Assembly: GCF_016055185.1 (NCBI RefSeq)
Contig: NZ_JAECVR010000014.1
Coordinates: 1-64,000, forward strand
Length of the DNA stretch: 64,000 nt
Direction: 5' to 3'
DNA from: Paenactinomyces guangxiensis
GTDB taxonomy: Bacteria; Bacillota; Bacilli; Thermoactinomycetales; Thermoactinomycetaceae
This document shows, piece after piece, positions 46,063 through 55,819 of this stretch; within the stretch, counting starts at the first letter, position 1, and every line of letters begins with the position of its first letter. Under the pieces are notes generated by a model. It was given only the letters and a program-made list of their open reading frames with translations, ran no database searches and had not been told where the DNA came from. A program made the translations under genes and the position numbers.

Positions 46063-46579
46063 GCACTTTAAGAAAGTGCCATTAAGGACCGGGCGGTCAG
46101 CCAGTTTTTTTGAGATGGAACCTGATACGGCAAACGCTTGATTCAGGCCTGTGTTTCAGTCAAGTTTCCAATATTTTGCCCCATATGATCAAGAAATGTT
46201 CACATATATGACACCTGAAATTAGAATCATTCCATTAGACTATGAAGTAAGAGGGGAAGTATGGGAAGCTTGAAGCCGGTTCTTCACTGATGTATCTATA
46301 TTTTGAACCTTTTTATCACGCCCTTGCATGAACCATGGCGATCATCTAAAATGATTTTGGTAAAAGGCGCGGCAGTTGACATTTCTCATTCCCAATATTT
46401 GAGAAATGGAAATGTAAAATCATAGGTAATCCTACCTGTGATATTACATTTTTTGTATGTTTTAACCAATTTTTACGCATCCTTTGTGGAGAGCGGGAAA
46501 ACATATGTATTTTTCAGGAGAGTGAAAACGGTTTAGCTTTGAGTTTGTTTACTCCTGGTTCTTTGGAAAGGAGGTTTGT
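46063..46579 (+). other. 517-base leader region ahead of ctaB with two tandem hairpins
   Basis: No gene is visible. Two structures stand out: CATTTCTCA / TGAGAAATG (46380-46410), and directly after it a long stem AATGTAA-ATCA-AGGTA pairing with TACCT-TGAT-TTACATT around ATCC (46411-46450), followed by T6. The second is a good intrinsic terminator or attenuator 125 bases before ctaB. TTGACA at 46376-46381 has no matching -10. The divergent ctaA found in Bacillus is absent. Confidence 0.6.
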
Positions 46580-47536
46580 ATGGTGGATCGATCCGTATCC
46601 CAGCAAACCGCGGCAGATCAGAACATCGCTATCGAATCGTTTACAGGGGAAAATAAGACCACATGGCGTGATTATATAGAGATCACGAAACCGGGTATTA
46701 ATAAAAGCAACCTGTTTGCCACCTTTGCCGGCTACTGGCTCGCAACAGGCTTTACTTCTTTTGATTTTGTGACTTTGTTATTCGCGATGTTAGGATCAGG
46801 ATTGACGATCGCCGGCAGCTGTACCCTGAATAACTTCTACGACCGTGACATTGATCCTCTGATGGAACGGACTCGAAGCAGACCGGTGCCGGACGGAAGA
46901 ATTAAGCCATCCGTTGCCTTGTGGTATGGAATTTTTCTCACAACATTGGGGATTATTGTTCTCACAGCAGGAGTTAATCCGCTTTCTGCATTTCTCGGAT
47001 TTATTGGCTTTTTCGTCTATGTTTTCATATACACAATGTGGTTAAAAAGAACAAGTACCTTAAATACAGTGATTGGCGGGATCTGCGGTTCCGTACCGCC
47101 GATGATCGGCTGGGTTGCCGGCACCGGCTCGCTGGACCTGACTGCCTGGGCTCTTTTCCTGATTCTCTTTATGTGGCAGCCTCCCCACTTTTTCGCTCTT
47201 GCCATGATGAAAGCAGATGATTACAGGGCGGCTGGTATTCCAATGTTACCAATCGTGAAAGGTTTTAAAGAAACCAAGAAACAAACCCTGATTTTTACGC
47301 TGTTGCTTCTGCCTTCATCGTACTTGCTCTTTTATACAGGAGCTGTCGGTTGGTTCTACCTGGTGATTGCTCTGATTCTGGGTGGAGTTTACATCGCTCT
47401 TGCTATCAAAGGATTCAATACCAAAGAAGATGACCGGTGGGCGAGACAGATGTTCTTTTATTCCCTGATCTACCTGACTGTGATTCTTCTTGCTATGATT
47501 ATTGATGTGGCAATTACCGAGGCGCTTCAATTCTAA
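46580..47536 (+). CDS. ctaB: Protoheme IX farnesyltransferase (heme O synthase)
   Basis: A 318-aa UbiA-type prenyltransferase with about nine membrane helices that makes heme O for the caa3 oxidase. The first Asp-rich motif is NNFYDRDIDPLMERTRSRP and the conserved later segment FMWQPPHFFALAMMKADDYRAAGIPMLP is present in order. AAAGGAGG precedes the ATG. It is followed by a 127-base gap with a hairpin, then ctaC. Confidence 0.96.
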   Translation: MVDRSVSQQTAADQNIAIESFTGENKTTWRDYIEITKPGINKSNLFATFAGYWLATGFTSFDFVTLLFAMLGSGLTIAGSCTLNNFYDRDIDPLMERTRSRPVPDGRIKPSVALWYGIFLTTLGIIVLTAGVNPLSAFLGFIGFFVYVFIYTMWLKRTSTLNTVIGGICGSVPPMIGWVAGTGSLDLTAWALFLILFMWQPPHFFALAMMKADDYRAAGIPMLPIVKGFKETKKQTLIFTLLLLPSSYLLFYTGAVGWFYLVIALILGGVYIALAIKGFNTKEDDRWARQMFFYSLIYLTVILLAMIIDVAITEALQF

Positions 47537-47601
47537 TCATCCCGGAAACAGTGCTTGCAAGAGTTTAAAATAGATTTTACTTTCGCACTGTAAATATATA
47601 G

Positions 47602-47634
47602 GATCCGGCTGGGTTTCTTGAGTCCGGCCGGATC
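47602..47634 (+). other. Hairpin between ctaB and ctaC
   Basis: GATCCGGC pairs perfectly with GCCGGATC around a 17-base loop, 29 bases before the ctaC start. There is no T-run. It could affect mRNA processing or stability at the 5' end of ctaC. Confidence 0.5.
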
Positions 47635-47663
47635 GATGCAACAGAAAGTGAGGTTTGATCTAG

Positions 47664-48665
47664 GTGACTCGACAACGTATGTGGCGGGCCATGCTTGTAT
47701 TCGCACTAGCGGTTTTTGCCCTTTCAGGCTGTAGCGGTCATCCCAGCATGGACGCCCTTCAACCGAAAGGAACTGCCGGGGAGATCCAGCTTGATTTGAT
47801 CAAGTGGAGCTTCATTATGATGCTTGGCGTCTTTACAGTTGTAATCACGATTTTTGTGTATGTCCTCATTCGCTTCAGAAAGCGTAAAGGCAAAGACATC
47901 ATGCCGGAACAAGTGCACGGGAATAATTGGCTTGAGCTTGCCTGGACTGTTATTCCGATTATCTTACTGGCAATTCTGGCTGTCCCCACTGTGAAATACA
48001 CATTTCAACTGTCTGATACAAAACCGGGTCCGGATACCCTTGAGGTAAAAGTGACAGGGCATCAGTACTGGTGGGAGTTTGAGTATCCGGAATTAGGGAT
48101 CAAAACAGCGCAAGAATTGTACATCCCTGTGAACACAAAAGTTCATCTGGAAATTGAGGGGAGAGATGTACTGCACTCCTTCTGGGTCCCGGCACTTGGA
48201 GGTAAGACGGACGTTATTCCCGGCCGGACCAACACGATGTGGTTAGATGCGAAGAAGCCCGGTCCATATCAGGGGAAATGCGCAGAACTGTGCGGGGCAG
48301 GACATGCTCTGATGGACTTTAAGGTGGTCGCACAAACGGAGGATGACTTTGATAAATGGGTGGCCCAGATGAAGAATCCACCGCAGCCGATAACTACAAG
48401 TGCCCAAAAAGAGGGCGAAGAGATTTTCAGGCAAAACTGTATCGGTTGCCACGCAGGTGCAAATGCCAAAATCCTGGGACCGGATTTATCGAAGTTTGGT
48501 ACCCGCGATACCATTGCCGGTATTCTCCCGCATAATAAAGAAAGCTTAAAACAATGGCTGAAAAATCCGGAGGCCGTTAAACCGGGCGCCAAAATGCCCA
48601 AAATTGATTACTTAGAAGATAAAGAGTTAGACGCTCTGATGGATTACCTGATGAGCAGGAAATAA
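47664..48665 (+). CDS. ctaC: Cytochrome c oxidase subunit II with fused cytochrome c domain
   Basis: A 333-aa lipoprotein subunit: signal ending LSGC (lipobox), two membrane helices (about 50-72 and 90-110), a cupredoxin domain with the CuA site CAELCGAGHALM, and a C-terminal cytochrome c domain with CIGCH. The fused haem domain marks a caa3-type oxidase. A GTG start at 47664 follows GTGAGG-type pairing. Next gene is ctaD. Confidence 0.95.
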   Translation: MTRQRMWRAMLVFALAVFALSGCSGHPSMDALQPKGTAGEIQLDLIKWSFIMMLGVFTVVITIFVYVLIRFRKRKGKDIMPEQVHGNNWLELAWTVIPIILLAILAVPTVKYTFQLSDTKPGPDTLEVKVTGHQYWWEFEYPELGIKTAQELYIPVNTKVHLEIEGRDVLHSFWVPALGGKTDVIPGRTNTMWLDAKKPGPYQGKCAELCGAGHALMDFKVVAQTEDDFDKWVAQMKNPPQPITTSAQKEGEEIFRQNCIGCHAGANAKILGPDLSKFGTRDTIAGILPHNKESLKQWLKNPEAVKPGAKMPKIDYLEDKELDALMDYLMSRK

Positions 48666-48714
48666 CATACTCAACTTAGCTTACGATTGAAAGACTAAAG
48701 AAGGAGGGATCACC

Positions 48715-50634
48715 TTGGGGACGCTTATAATACTAATCGTCTTTGCCTTGTTCCTGGCAGCGATCTTTACCGGGGGGTATAATAAAGACTTCCTGACCCG
48801 GGTAAAAAAGAGCAAGGTATGGGACTGGCTCACCACGGTGGACCATAAAAAGATCGGTATTCTCTATTTCATGTCTGGATTCTTTTTCTTCCTTGTCGGC
48901 GGACTTGAGGCGATCTTTATGCGTTTGCAATTGGCCGTTCCGGGTAACGATCTGTTCGTTGGCGATACCTTTAACGAACTGCTTACGATGCACGGAACAA
49001 CGATGATTTTCCTGGCCGCGATGCCGATGATCTTTGGTTTGATGAACGCCGTTGTTCCGCTGCAAATCGGAGCGCGCGACGTTGCCTTCCCGTTTGTGAA
49101 CGCATTGGGATTCTGGTTGTTCACTGCCGGTGGAGTGTTACTGAACCTCAGCTGGATTTTCGGAGGAGCGCCGGACGCCGGATGGACTTCCTATACGTCG
49201 CTGGCATTGAATCAGTACAGTCCGGGCCCCGGAATTGACTACTATGTCCTGGGTCTGCAGATTTCCGGGATTGGTACATTAATTGGTGGTTTAAACTTTT
49301 TGGTCACGATCATTAACTTGCGCGCTCCCGGCATGACTTTCTTGAGAATGCCCCTCTTTACCTGGACATCATTTGTTACATCTGCTCTGATTTTGTTCGC
49401 ATTTCCGGCCTTAACGGTAGCGCTTTTGCTTCTCATGTTTGACCGTCTGTTCGGGGCAAACTTCTTCGATTACACGATGGGTGGAAGTACGGTGATCTGG
49501 GAACACTTATTCTGGATCTTCGGTCACCCGGAAGTATACATCGTTATTTTGCCGGCGTTTGGTGTCATGTCAGAAGTGATCAGCACCTTCTCCAAAAAAC
49601 GTTTGTTTGGTTATACTTCGATGGTTTTCGCCACCGTATTGATCGGTTTCTTAGGGTTTATGGTGTGGGTTCACCATATGTTTACCGTAGGATTGGGTCC
49701 TGTTGCTAACTCGGTGTTTGCGATTGCGACTATGACGATTGCGGTACCGACCGGTATTAAGGTCTTTAACTGGCTCTTCACAATGTGGGGCGGGGAAATC
49801 CGTTTCAAAACGGCGATGTTGTTTGCCGTCGGCTTTATCCCTACCTTTGTGATGGGAGGTATGACCGGGGTTATGCTTGCCTTGCCGCCGGCTGACTTCC
49901 AGTATCAGGATACCTACTTCGTTGTGGCGCACTTCCACTATGTACTTGTCGGTGGTACCGTAATGGGGATGTTTGCTGGCGCTTACTACTGGTGGCCGAA
50001 AATGTTCGGTAAAATACTGGATGAAAAGTGGGGCAAATTCCATTTCTGGACATTTATCATCGGCTTCCACCTGACTTTCTTCCCGCAACACTTCCTGGGC
50101 TTGTGGGGAATGCCGCGCCGTGTATTTACCTATCAGGCCAATGTAGGACTGGATACAATCAACCTGATCAGCACCATTGGAGTTGTGGGAATGACAGCGG
50201 GTACACTGGCATTTATCTACAACATCTACAAAACACATAAAAAGGGTGTACCGGCACCTGCCGACCCCTGGAATGGACGCACGCTTGAATGGGCGATCGC
50301 TTCACCTCCGCCGGAGTACAACTTCGCACAGTTACCTCGTGTACGTGGTTTAGATGCATTCTGGCTGGAGAAACAGGCCGGAAACAAAGGAATGACGCCT
50401 GCCGAACCGCTGGGTTCAATTCATATGCCGTCACCCTCATACATTCCGATTCTGATGTCAGTCGGTTTCTTTATCGCAGGTTTCGGGTTTATCGCCCGCG
50501 ACAACTATCTAGTCGGGATTCTCGGTCTGGTTGTCGTCATCATTTCCATGTTCATGCGTTCGTTTGAACAGGATCATGGATATCACATTGAACCGGAACA
50601 AATTGAAGATGCACATAAGGGGGTTAAGGCATAA
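48715..50634 (+). CDS. ctaD: Cytochrome c oxidase subunit I
   Basis: A 639-aa haem-copper oxidase core with more than twelve membrane helices. The haem a ligand is in LLTMHGTTMIF, the CuB ligand and Tyr in WIFGHPEVYI, the CuB His pair in VWVHHMF, and the haem a3/a ligands in VAHFHYVLVGG. It reduces oxygen and pumps protons. The TTG start follows AAGGAGGGATC. Its stop overlaps the ctaE start. Confidence 0.96.
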   Translation: MGTLIILIVFALFLAAIFTGGYNKDFLTRVKKSKVWDWLTTVDHKKIGILYFMSGFFFFLVGGLEAIFMRLQLAVPGNDLFVGDTFNELLTMHGTTMIFLAAMPMIFGLMNAVVPLQIGARDVAFPFVNALGFWLFTAGGVLLNLSWIFGGAPDAGWTSYTSLALNQYSPGPGIDYYVLGLQISGIGTLIGGLNFLVTIINLRAPGMTFLRMPLFTWTSFVTSALILFAFPALTVALLLLMFDRLFGANFFDYTMGGSTVIWEHLFWIFGHPEVYIVILPAFGVMSEVISTFSKKRLFGYTSMVFATVLIGFLGFMVWVHHMFTVGLGPVANSVFAIATMTIAVPTGIKVFNWLFTMWGGEIRFKTAMLFAVGFIPTFVMGGMTGVMLALPPADFQYQDTYFVVAHFHYVLVGGTVMGMFAGAYYWWPKMFGKILDEKWGKFHFWTFIIGFHLTFFPQHFLGLWGMPRRVFTYQANVGLDTINLISTIGVVGMTAGTLAFIYNIYKTHKKGVPAPADPWNGRTLEWAIASPPPEYNFAQLPRVRGLDAFWLEKQAGNKGMTPAEPLGSIHMPSPSYIPILMSVGFFIAGFGFIARDNYLVGILGLVVVIISMFMRSFEQDHGYHIEPEQIEDAHKGVKA

Positions 50635-51257
50635 TGGCGGCACATACAAACGTGGATACGAGTTCCAATATGCCTGGCCATCTGGAAACGGCAACGCTTG
50701 ATGGGAAAAACAAAGTGCTGGGCTTCTGGCTCTTCCTGGGAGCAGAGACGGTTTTATTTGCCTGTTTGTTTGGTACCTTTTTGGCTTTGCGCAACCAAAC
50801 GATGGGCGGCCCGACCGGGCAAGAGCTGTTTGATCTCAGACTGGTTGCCGTGGCGACGGTGATTCTTCTTACCAGCAGCTTGACAAGCGTGCTCGCCATG
50901 CACGCGATGAACCAGCTTAAAAAGGGTGCAATGCAATTCTGGTTAGGGGTTACCGTATTGCTCGGTTTAGCCTTCCTGGTTCTGGAAATATATGAGTTTA
51001 TCCATTATGTTCATGAAGGGCATACTTTTATGAGCAGTGCATTTGGTTCATCCTTCTATGCACTGGTTGGAACCCACGGGGCCCACGTTACCTTCGGGAT
51101 TGTCTGGATCTCAACCCTGATGCTCCAGGCCGCAAGACGAGGCATCAACACCGAGACAGCGCCTAAACTGTTCGTCTCCAGCTTGTATTGGCACTTTATC
51201 GACGTCGTCTGGGTATTTATCTTCTCGCTTGTATATCTTCTGGGAAAGGTGGGTTAA
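50634..51257 (+). CDS. ctaE: Cytochrome c oxidase subunit III
   Basis: A 207-aa subunit with five membrane helices and the family segments EIYEFIHYVHEG and GTHGAHVTFGIVWI, ending SLYWHFIDVVWVFIFSLVYLLG. It stabilises proton uptake in the oxidase. The ATG shares a base with the ctaD stop. Confidence 0.96.
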   Translation: MAAHTNVDTSSNMPGHLETATLDGKNKVLGFWLFLGAETVLFACLFGTFLALRNQTMGGPTGQELFDLRLVAVATVILLTSSLTSVLAMHAMNQLKKGAMQFWLGVTVLLGLAFLVLEIYEFIHYVHEGHTFMSSAFGSSFYALVGTHGAHVTFGIVWISTLMLQAARRGINTETAPKLFVSSLYWHFIDVVWVFIFSLVYLLGKVG

Positions 51258-51260
51258 GCA

Positions 51261-51569
51261 GTGGCCGGTCAAAAACAATCTACCGCCAATCAACCAGCGT
51301 CTCAGAAATCCGGGGGGATCATGAAACATATCATTTCATTCGCCCTCATGATTGCTTTAACCGCAGCAGCTTTTTATCTCGTTATCACGGATGTCGTTGC
51401 TGAAAATATGATCTTGCCGCTTATCCTCGTATTTGCGGCGATCCAGGTGTTTTTGCAGCTTTTTACCTTTATGCACCTGGATCAGAAAGGATCTTCTTTC
51501 TATACGTTCTTCATTATGACGGGGATCTTGATCGCTGTGGTTTCTGCGGTTGGAATTATTCTTATGTAA
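51261..51569 (+). CDS. ctaF: Cytochrome c oxidase subunit IV
   Basis: A 102-aa subunit with three membrane helices and the core ILVFAAIQVFLQLFTFMHLDQK typical of CtaF/CyoD. The GTG start lies 3 bases after the ctaE stop and follows AAAGGTGG. It ends the cta structural genes. Confidence 0.92.
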   Translation: MAGQKQSTANQPASQKSGGIMKHIISFALMIALTAAAFYLVITDVVAENMILPLILVFAAIQVFLQLFTFMHLDQKGSSFYTFFIMTGILIAVVSAVGIILM

Positions 51570-51575
51570 AGTCAG

Positions 51576-51614
51576 GAGCCCTCTGCCATCCATTGGTTAG
51601 AGGGCTCTGCATTT
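51576..51614 (+). terminator. Probable terminator after ctaF
   Basis: GAGCCCTCT pairs perfectly with AGAGGGCTC around a 14-base loop. The T-tract is poor (TGCATTT), so some read-through into the DUF420 gene is likely. Confidence 0.65.
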
Positions 51615-51638
51615 AAAAACGGAAAGGTGAAAAAGAAT

Positions 51639-52100
51639 ATGGAGGGTAGTACAGTCGCTCTGATGAGTACGTCGTGTACGGTTACCAGCGCGATCTGCAT
51701 GGCCATTGGCTGGAGGATGATTCGGCGGGGCAAAGTAGATGCACATCGCCGTCTGATGATCGCGTCAGTGGCTTTTGCAGCGCTATTCTTTATCTTATAT
51801 ATGGCCCGTACCATTTTTATTGGCAATACTGATTTTGGCGGACCGGAATCTTTTCGCCCTTATTACACCGCTTTTCTGGTTTTTCACATTATCCTGACCA
51901 TCATCGCCCCGGTGCTTGCTGTCATTACGTTATACTTCGCTGCCAAAAAACGATTTGATAAACATAAAAAAGTAGGTCCATGGACCGCCAGAGTCTGGTT
52001 TGTTACTGCTGCCACAGGCCTGATTGTTTACCTTCTGTTATTTCAAATCTTTCCTCAGGGTGAGACAACCAATACTTTTCGGGCCATTTGGGGCTTTTAA
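51639..52100 (+). CDS. yozB: DUF420 (YozB-like) membrane protein
   Basis: A 153-aa protein with four membrane helices and conserved His residues (DAHRRLM, FHIILTIIAP, KHKKVGPWTARVWF) typical of DUF420, a family next to oxidase genes and thought to act in oxidase assembly. The ATG at 51639 follows AAAGGTGA; an in-frame GTG at 51627 overlaps that site. No ctaG or ctaA was found near it. Confidence 0.88.
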   Translation: MEGSTVALMSTSCTVTSAICMAIGWRMIRRGKVDAHRRLMIASVAFAALFFILYMARTIFIGNTDFGGPESFRPYYTAFLVFHIILTIIAPVLAVITLYFAAKKRFDKHKKVGPWTARVWFVTAATGLIVYLLLFQIFPQGETTNTFRAIWGF

Positions 52101-52292
52101 CTTTAAATATGATTCCGCTTTTGATCCAAGTCATGAGAGTTCCTCAGGATTTGGATTTTTTGTTTTCATTGCCCCTTTAAATCATGTCGTTCTGTTAACA
52201 AGATCTTGATAAGTTGTTGAAATGATATGGAGATCACCTCTTTAAGATATTTCTTAAGCATAAGAGACAAAGAGCAGAGGTGAATATAAGAA

Positions 52293-53015
52293 ATGATTCA
52301 TGCCAAAGGAATATGGAAAGTATTTGGACAGGGGGAAAACAGAGTTGAAGCTTTGCGGGGCGTTTCATTAACCATTCACAAAGGTGAAATCCTGGCGGTC
52401 ATGGGGCCGTCCGGTTGTGGAAAAACCAGCCTTTTAAACTGCTTATCCGGGATTGACCACATCAGCAAAGGGACGGTGGAAATAGAGGGGCAAAATATCC
52501 ACCAGATGAAAGAAAAAGAGAAAGACCGTTACCGCGCTGAAAAAATGGGCTTTGTTTTTCAATTGTATAATCTTATCCCTGTTTTGTCGGCAGTGGAAAA
52601 TGTGGAACTGCCCCTTCTGTCACAGGGAGTTCGGGCAAAAACGGCACGAGAGCGCGCAGAGGAAGTTTTAACACGGGTCGGCTTAAGAGAACGCTGCCAT
52701 CACCGGCCGGGTGAAATGTCAGGGGGACAGGCACAACGGGTCGCCCTGGCAAGAGCGATGGTCAATCAACCCGGTGTGATTTGGGCAGATGAACCGACTG
52801 GTGCCCTGGACCGGGAAACAAGCAAAATGATCCTGGATTTATTTGAACATTTTAATCGCGTGGACGAGACAACGGTTGTCATTGTTACTCATGATCCTGC
52901 TGTGGCTGAACGGGCGGATCGGATTATTTATATGGACAGCGGCCGGATCGTGCAGGAACGGGACACACGGCGGAAGGTAAATTCACCTGTCTGCATGAGG
53001 GGGAGCAACGAATGA
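52293..53015 (+). CDS. ABC transporter ATP-binding protein, MacB/LolD type
   Basis: A 240-aa ATPase: Walker A GPSGCGKTS, signature MSGGQAQR, Walker B VIWADEPTGALD. These domains mark the MacB/LolD/BceA group, which drives FtsX-type permeases in mechanotransmission rather than transport across the membrane. GAGGTGA precedes the ATG. It overlaps the permease by 4 bases. An imperfect palindrome (CTTTAAG-TCTTAAG, 52239-52257) upstream could be an operator. Confidence 0.92.
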   Translation: MIHAKGIWKVFGQGENRVEALRGVSLTIHKGEILAVMGPSGCGKTSLLNCLSGIDHISKGTVEIEGQNIHQMKEKEKDRYRAEKMGFVFQLYNLIPVLSAVENVELPLLSQGVRAKTARERAEEVLTRVGLRERCHHRPGEMSGGQAQRVALARAMVNQPGVIWADEPTGALDRETSKMILDLFEHFNRVDETTVVIVTHDPAVAERADRIIYMDSGRIVQERDTRRKVNSPVCMRGSNE

Positions 53016-55738
53016 GCATGTTATCCATCTTGCTGGGTTCAATTTCGTTGCTCCTGATCCTTTACTCTTTTTTGACGGCTTGGCGTCATCCTCACTTGTG
53101 GAAAATGGCTTTCAGGAATATACGTTTGCATAAAACGACAACTTTCCTGACCATCATCGGTTCGATGGTTGGAACATCTTTAATCACTTCCGCTTTATTA
53201 CTGCAAACTTCCATCGTTCACAGTATGGATCTCTTTTTTGAAGAGCAGTATGGCAACATCTATAGTGACATACCGTCAGCGGGACAACCCAAGCTGGAAC
53301 ATCCCTATTTTGTGAGGGAGGACCTGCCAAGGCTGCAGGCTGATGCGGATTCTGCCTCCGGCCCGGCTGAATTTGTTCCGACAGTGGGTTTCTACGGGAA
53401 CTTAGCAAAGTTAAATGACAGTGGAAAGCCACTGATCATTCAACCGCATGTCTATATCCACGCTTTTGATTTTAAAGATGCGAAACAGTTTGATGCCAAA
53501 GCGGTAAAATCAATTCCCAAAAGCTTGGATGGGGATGAGATTATTTTGTCCAAACGGGCCGCTGTGCATCTGGAAGTAAAAGAGGGGGATGAGGTCCAAC
53601 TGGTTCTGCCCAAGCAAAACCCCCTTACACTCACTGTGAAAAAAGTAGTTGCAGAGCAGGGATTAACCGGTTATCGCGGGGAGAAAAGGGGAACGGCTAC
53701 TGCTCTGTTGTCATTGAACACAGCCCGGTCTCTGCTGGGGATGAAAGAGGGATATACCAACGTCCTGTCTTCCTCTAACCTCCCCTTTGACGGCTGGAAA
53801 CAGTCTTATGTGCGCAATGACGTGAAATATGAGCTGGACGGAATTTTAAAGTTTACCCCATTTTTTCTGATTGCCAGTTTAAATGCAATTATTATCGGGG
53901 TCGCACTGGTGCTCAATATCTTTAAAATGATTGCTGATGAGAGGAAACAAGAACTTGGCATCTTGCGGGCAGTGGGAATGAACCGTCAGGATTTGGCGCG
54001 GATTTTACGTTTGGAAGGAATGTTATATGCCATCGGGTCAAGCCTTGTTGGCGTTGCGGCAGGGGCGGGCTTGGCTTATGCGGTTTTCTGGCGTTTAGCG
54101 GATATATTTAACCTCTCGTCTCAGTACTCAACCCAGGTTGTGGTCACGTACCACTTTTATATCGATGCAATCTCTTTACTCGCAGGGCTTACGATTGGCA
54201 TTTTGCTCATCTGCCTGTGTATGGAATGGGTTGCCCGGAGAGTGGCAAAAGTTGCGATCGTTGAATTGTTGAACGAACGGGATAGTGAAAAACAAGAAGC
54301 CGGACAGAAGAGAAAACAAACAGGTTTCAGGAGCCTGGCGGCACTTCTTACGGGACTTCTTTTTACAGCGCTTGTTACCATTACGCCCCAGTATTGGTTT
54401 CAAAAGTGGCTGGCCCAGTATCAAGGAATAACCACTTTTGTTAATGTAGGATTAGGGATTGCGGCGATCGCTACATCTATCGCTTTTGCCATTCTGTGCC
54501 TGCCTTTTATCTACTTGGGAATTCAAAAGTTTTTTGCCTTTATGCCCCGAATGTACGGGGTGCTGGGAGTTGCTTTTCGCTACCCGGAGTTGAATAAGAA
54601 ACGGACGGGATTGCTCCTGTTTATGTTTACCATGGTGTTGTTTTTGACAGGCTTTTCGGGAATTATCAATGCAACGTTCGGTGCTGTTTTTGGCGGTTGG
54701 GATGGAAGGACTGCTACCGGAGGATATGATCTGACCGCCCGCACAAACCGGGTCCTGTCAACTGCCGAGTTGGAGCAGATGATTTACCGGTCCGCTTATA
54801 TAGACCACAATCAGATTCAGTCTCTTGCCACGGTTGTCCAACTTCCTTTTAAAGACTATAATGACCGGTATGTGAATGGAATCGATGCCAGCTTTGCGCA
54901 AAATAACAGCTTGCAGCTGCAAAAAAGAGACCCTGCTTTTAGCGATGACCGGGCCGTTTGGAAAGAAGTTGCGCGCAACCCGGATGTGATGGTATTGGGG
55001 GAAGAGGAAGTCGACGGGAAGAGGTATCAAATTGGAGAATTCTTTCCCCTGCAACCGGGAGTGGAGAAAAAAATTATCGGTATTTCCCGGCACCAAAAAG
55101 AAAGCTATGGATTTTATAATTTTTCTTCCATATGGATTAAACAGAGTGAAATGAAGACATTAGCCGGAGATTCGCGTCAATTGGAAAGTACTCTTTTGAT
55201 ACAGGTAAAAAACCCGAAACAACTGGGGCAGGTTGCCAAGTCGATCGAGAAAGCGTTCACTTTGCAGGGAATTTATCCTCTGCAAAATCCACAGCAATAT
55301 TTTGTTGCCAATCAATCTTTCAGCCGTACGATCCTCTCTTTACTGGAAGGATTCAGTGCACTGGCTACGGTGGTTGGGATCGTGGGTCTAATGGTGGTAA
55401 TGTTTCGCGCGGTTCGTGAACGGCGCCAGCAGATGGGAATGATGAGAGCAATTGGAATGGGAAAAGGGTTTATATTCTGGAGTATCCTGATCGAGGGGGC
55501 AGTCATTGCCATTACAGGAATCCTTTTAGGGGTTGGTCTGGGGTGTTTTGTGGGATTGTTAATCATCAACGCTGTTTTTAGTGAGGGTACTCCTGATACA
55601 ATTACCGTGATCTTTCCGTATGGAAAAATACTGATGTACTTTGTGGGAGCATTGCTGTTCACTCTGATTTGTTCTTCCATTCCTGCACGCCAGACATTCC
55701 AACTGTCTCCGGTGGAAGCGACCCGGTATGTAAGTTGA
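53012..55738 (+). CDS. FtsX-type ABC transporter permease
   Basis: A 908-aa permease with two FtsX domains. Membrane helices cluster near residues 1-65, 290-460 and 500-560, and at the C-terminus, separated by large extracytoplasmic regions (about 70-285 and 570-790). The ERRQQMGMMRAIGMGKG loop is the ATPase-contact motif. It pairs with the ATPase at 52293. With the two-component genes just downstream, a role in sensing or resisting envelope-active compounds is plausible but unproven. Confidence 0.88.
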   Translation: MSMLSILLGSISLLLILYSFLTAWRHPHLWKMAFRNIRLHKTTTFLTIIGSMVGTSLITSALLLQTSIVHSMDLFFEEQYGNIYSDIPSAGQPKLEHPYFVREDLPRLQADADSASGPAEFVPTVGFYGNLAKLNDSGKPLIIQPHVYIHAFDFKDAKQFDAKAVKSIPKSLDGDEIILSKRAAVHLEVKEGDEVQLVLPKQNPLTLTVKKVVAEQGLTGYRGEKRGTATALLSLNTARSLLGMKEGYTNVLSSSNLPFDGWKQSYVRNDVKYELDGILKFTPFFLIASLNAIIIGVALVLNIFKMIADERKQELGILRAVGMNRQDLARILRLEGMLYAIGSSLVGVAAGAGLAYAVFWRLADIFNLSSQYSTQVVVTYHFYIDAISLLAGLTIGILLICLCMEWVARRVAKVAIVELLNERDSEKQEAGQKRKQTGFRSLAALLTGLLFTALVTITPQYWFQKWLAQYQGITTFVNVGLGIAAIATSIAFAILCLPFIYLGIQKFFAFMPRMYGVLGVAFRYPELNKKRTGLLLFMFTMVLFLTGFSGIINATFGAVFGGWDGRTATGGYDLTARTNRVLSTAELEQMIYRSAYIDHNQIQSLATVVQLPFKDYNDRYVNGIDASFAQNNSLQLQKRDPAFSDDRAVWKEVARNPDVMVLGEEEVDGKRYQIGEFFPLQPGVEKKIIGISRHQKESYGFYNFSSIWIKQSEMKTLAGDSRQLESTLLIQVKNPKQLGQVAKSIEKAFTLQGIYPLQNPQQYFVANQSFSRTILSLLEGFSALATVVGIVGLMVVMFRAVRERRQQMGMMRAIGMGKGFIFWSILIEGAVIAITGILLGVGLGCFVGLLIINAVFSEGTPDTITVIFPYGKILMYFVGALLFTLICSSIPARQTFQLSPVEATRYVS

Positions 55739-55752
55739 TTTGCTGTGATTAA

Positions 55753-55786
55753 GGGAGAAAAGAAACTTGTTTTCTCCCCGTTTTTT
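55753..55786 (+). terminator. Terminator between the ABC genes and the two-component genes
   Basis: GGGAGAAAA pairs perfectly with TTTTCTCCC around GAAACTTG, followed by CG and six T. It may be partial, so the downstream genes could be separate or semi-coupled. Confidence 0.88.
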
Positions 55787-55819
55787 CATTTTATTTGCTG
55801 GTGAAAGGGAGGGGATGCA

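Noticed and set aside
46376-46404. TTGACA as a ctaB promoter -35
   Set aside because: No acceptable -10 at 16 to 18 bases; the sequence there is part of a hairpin.
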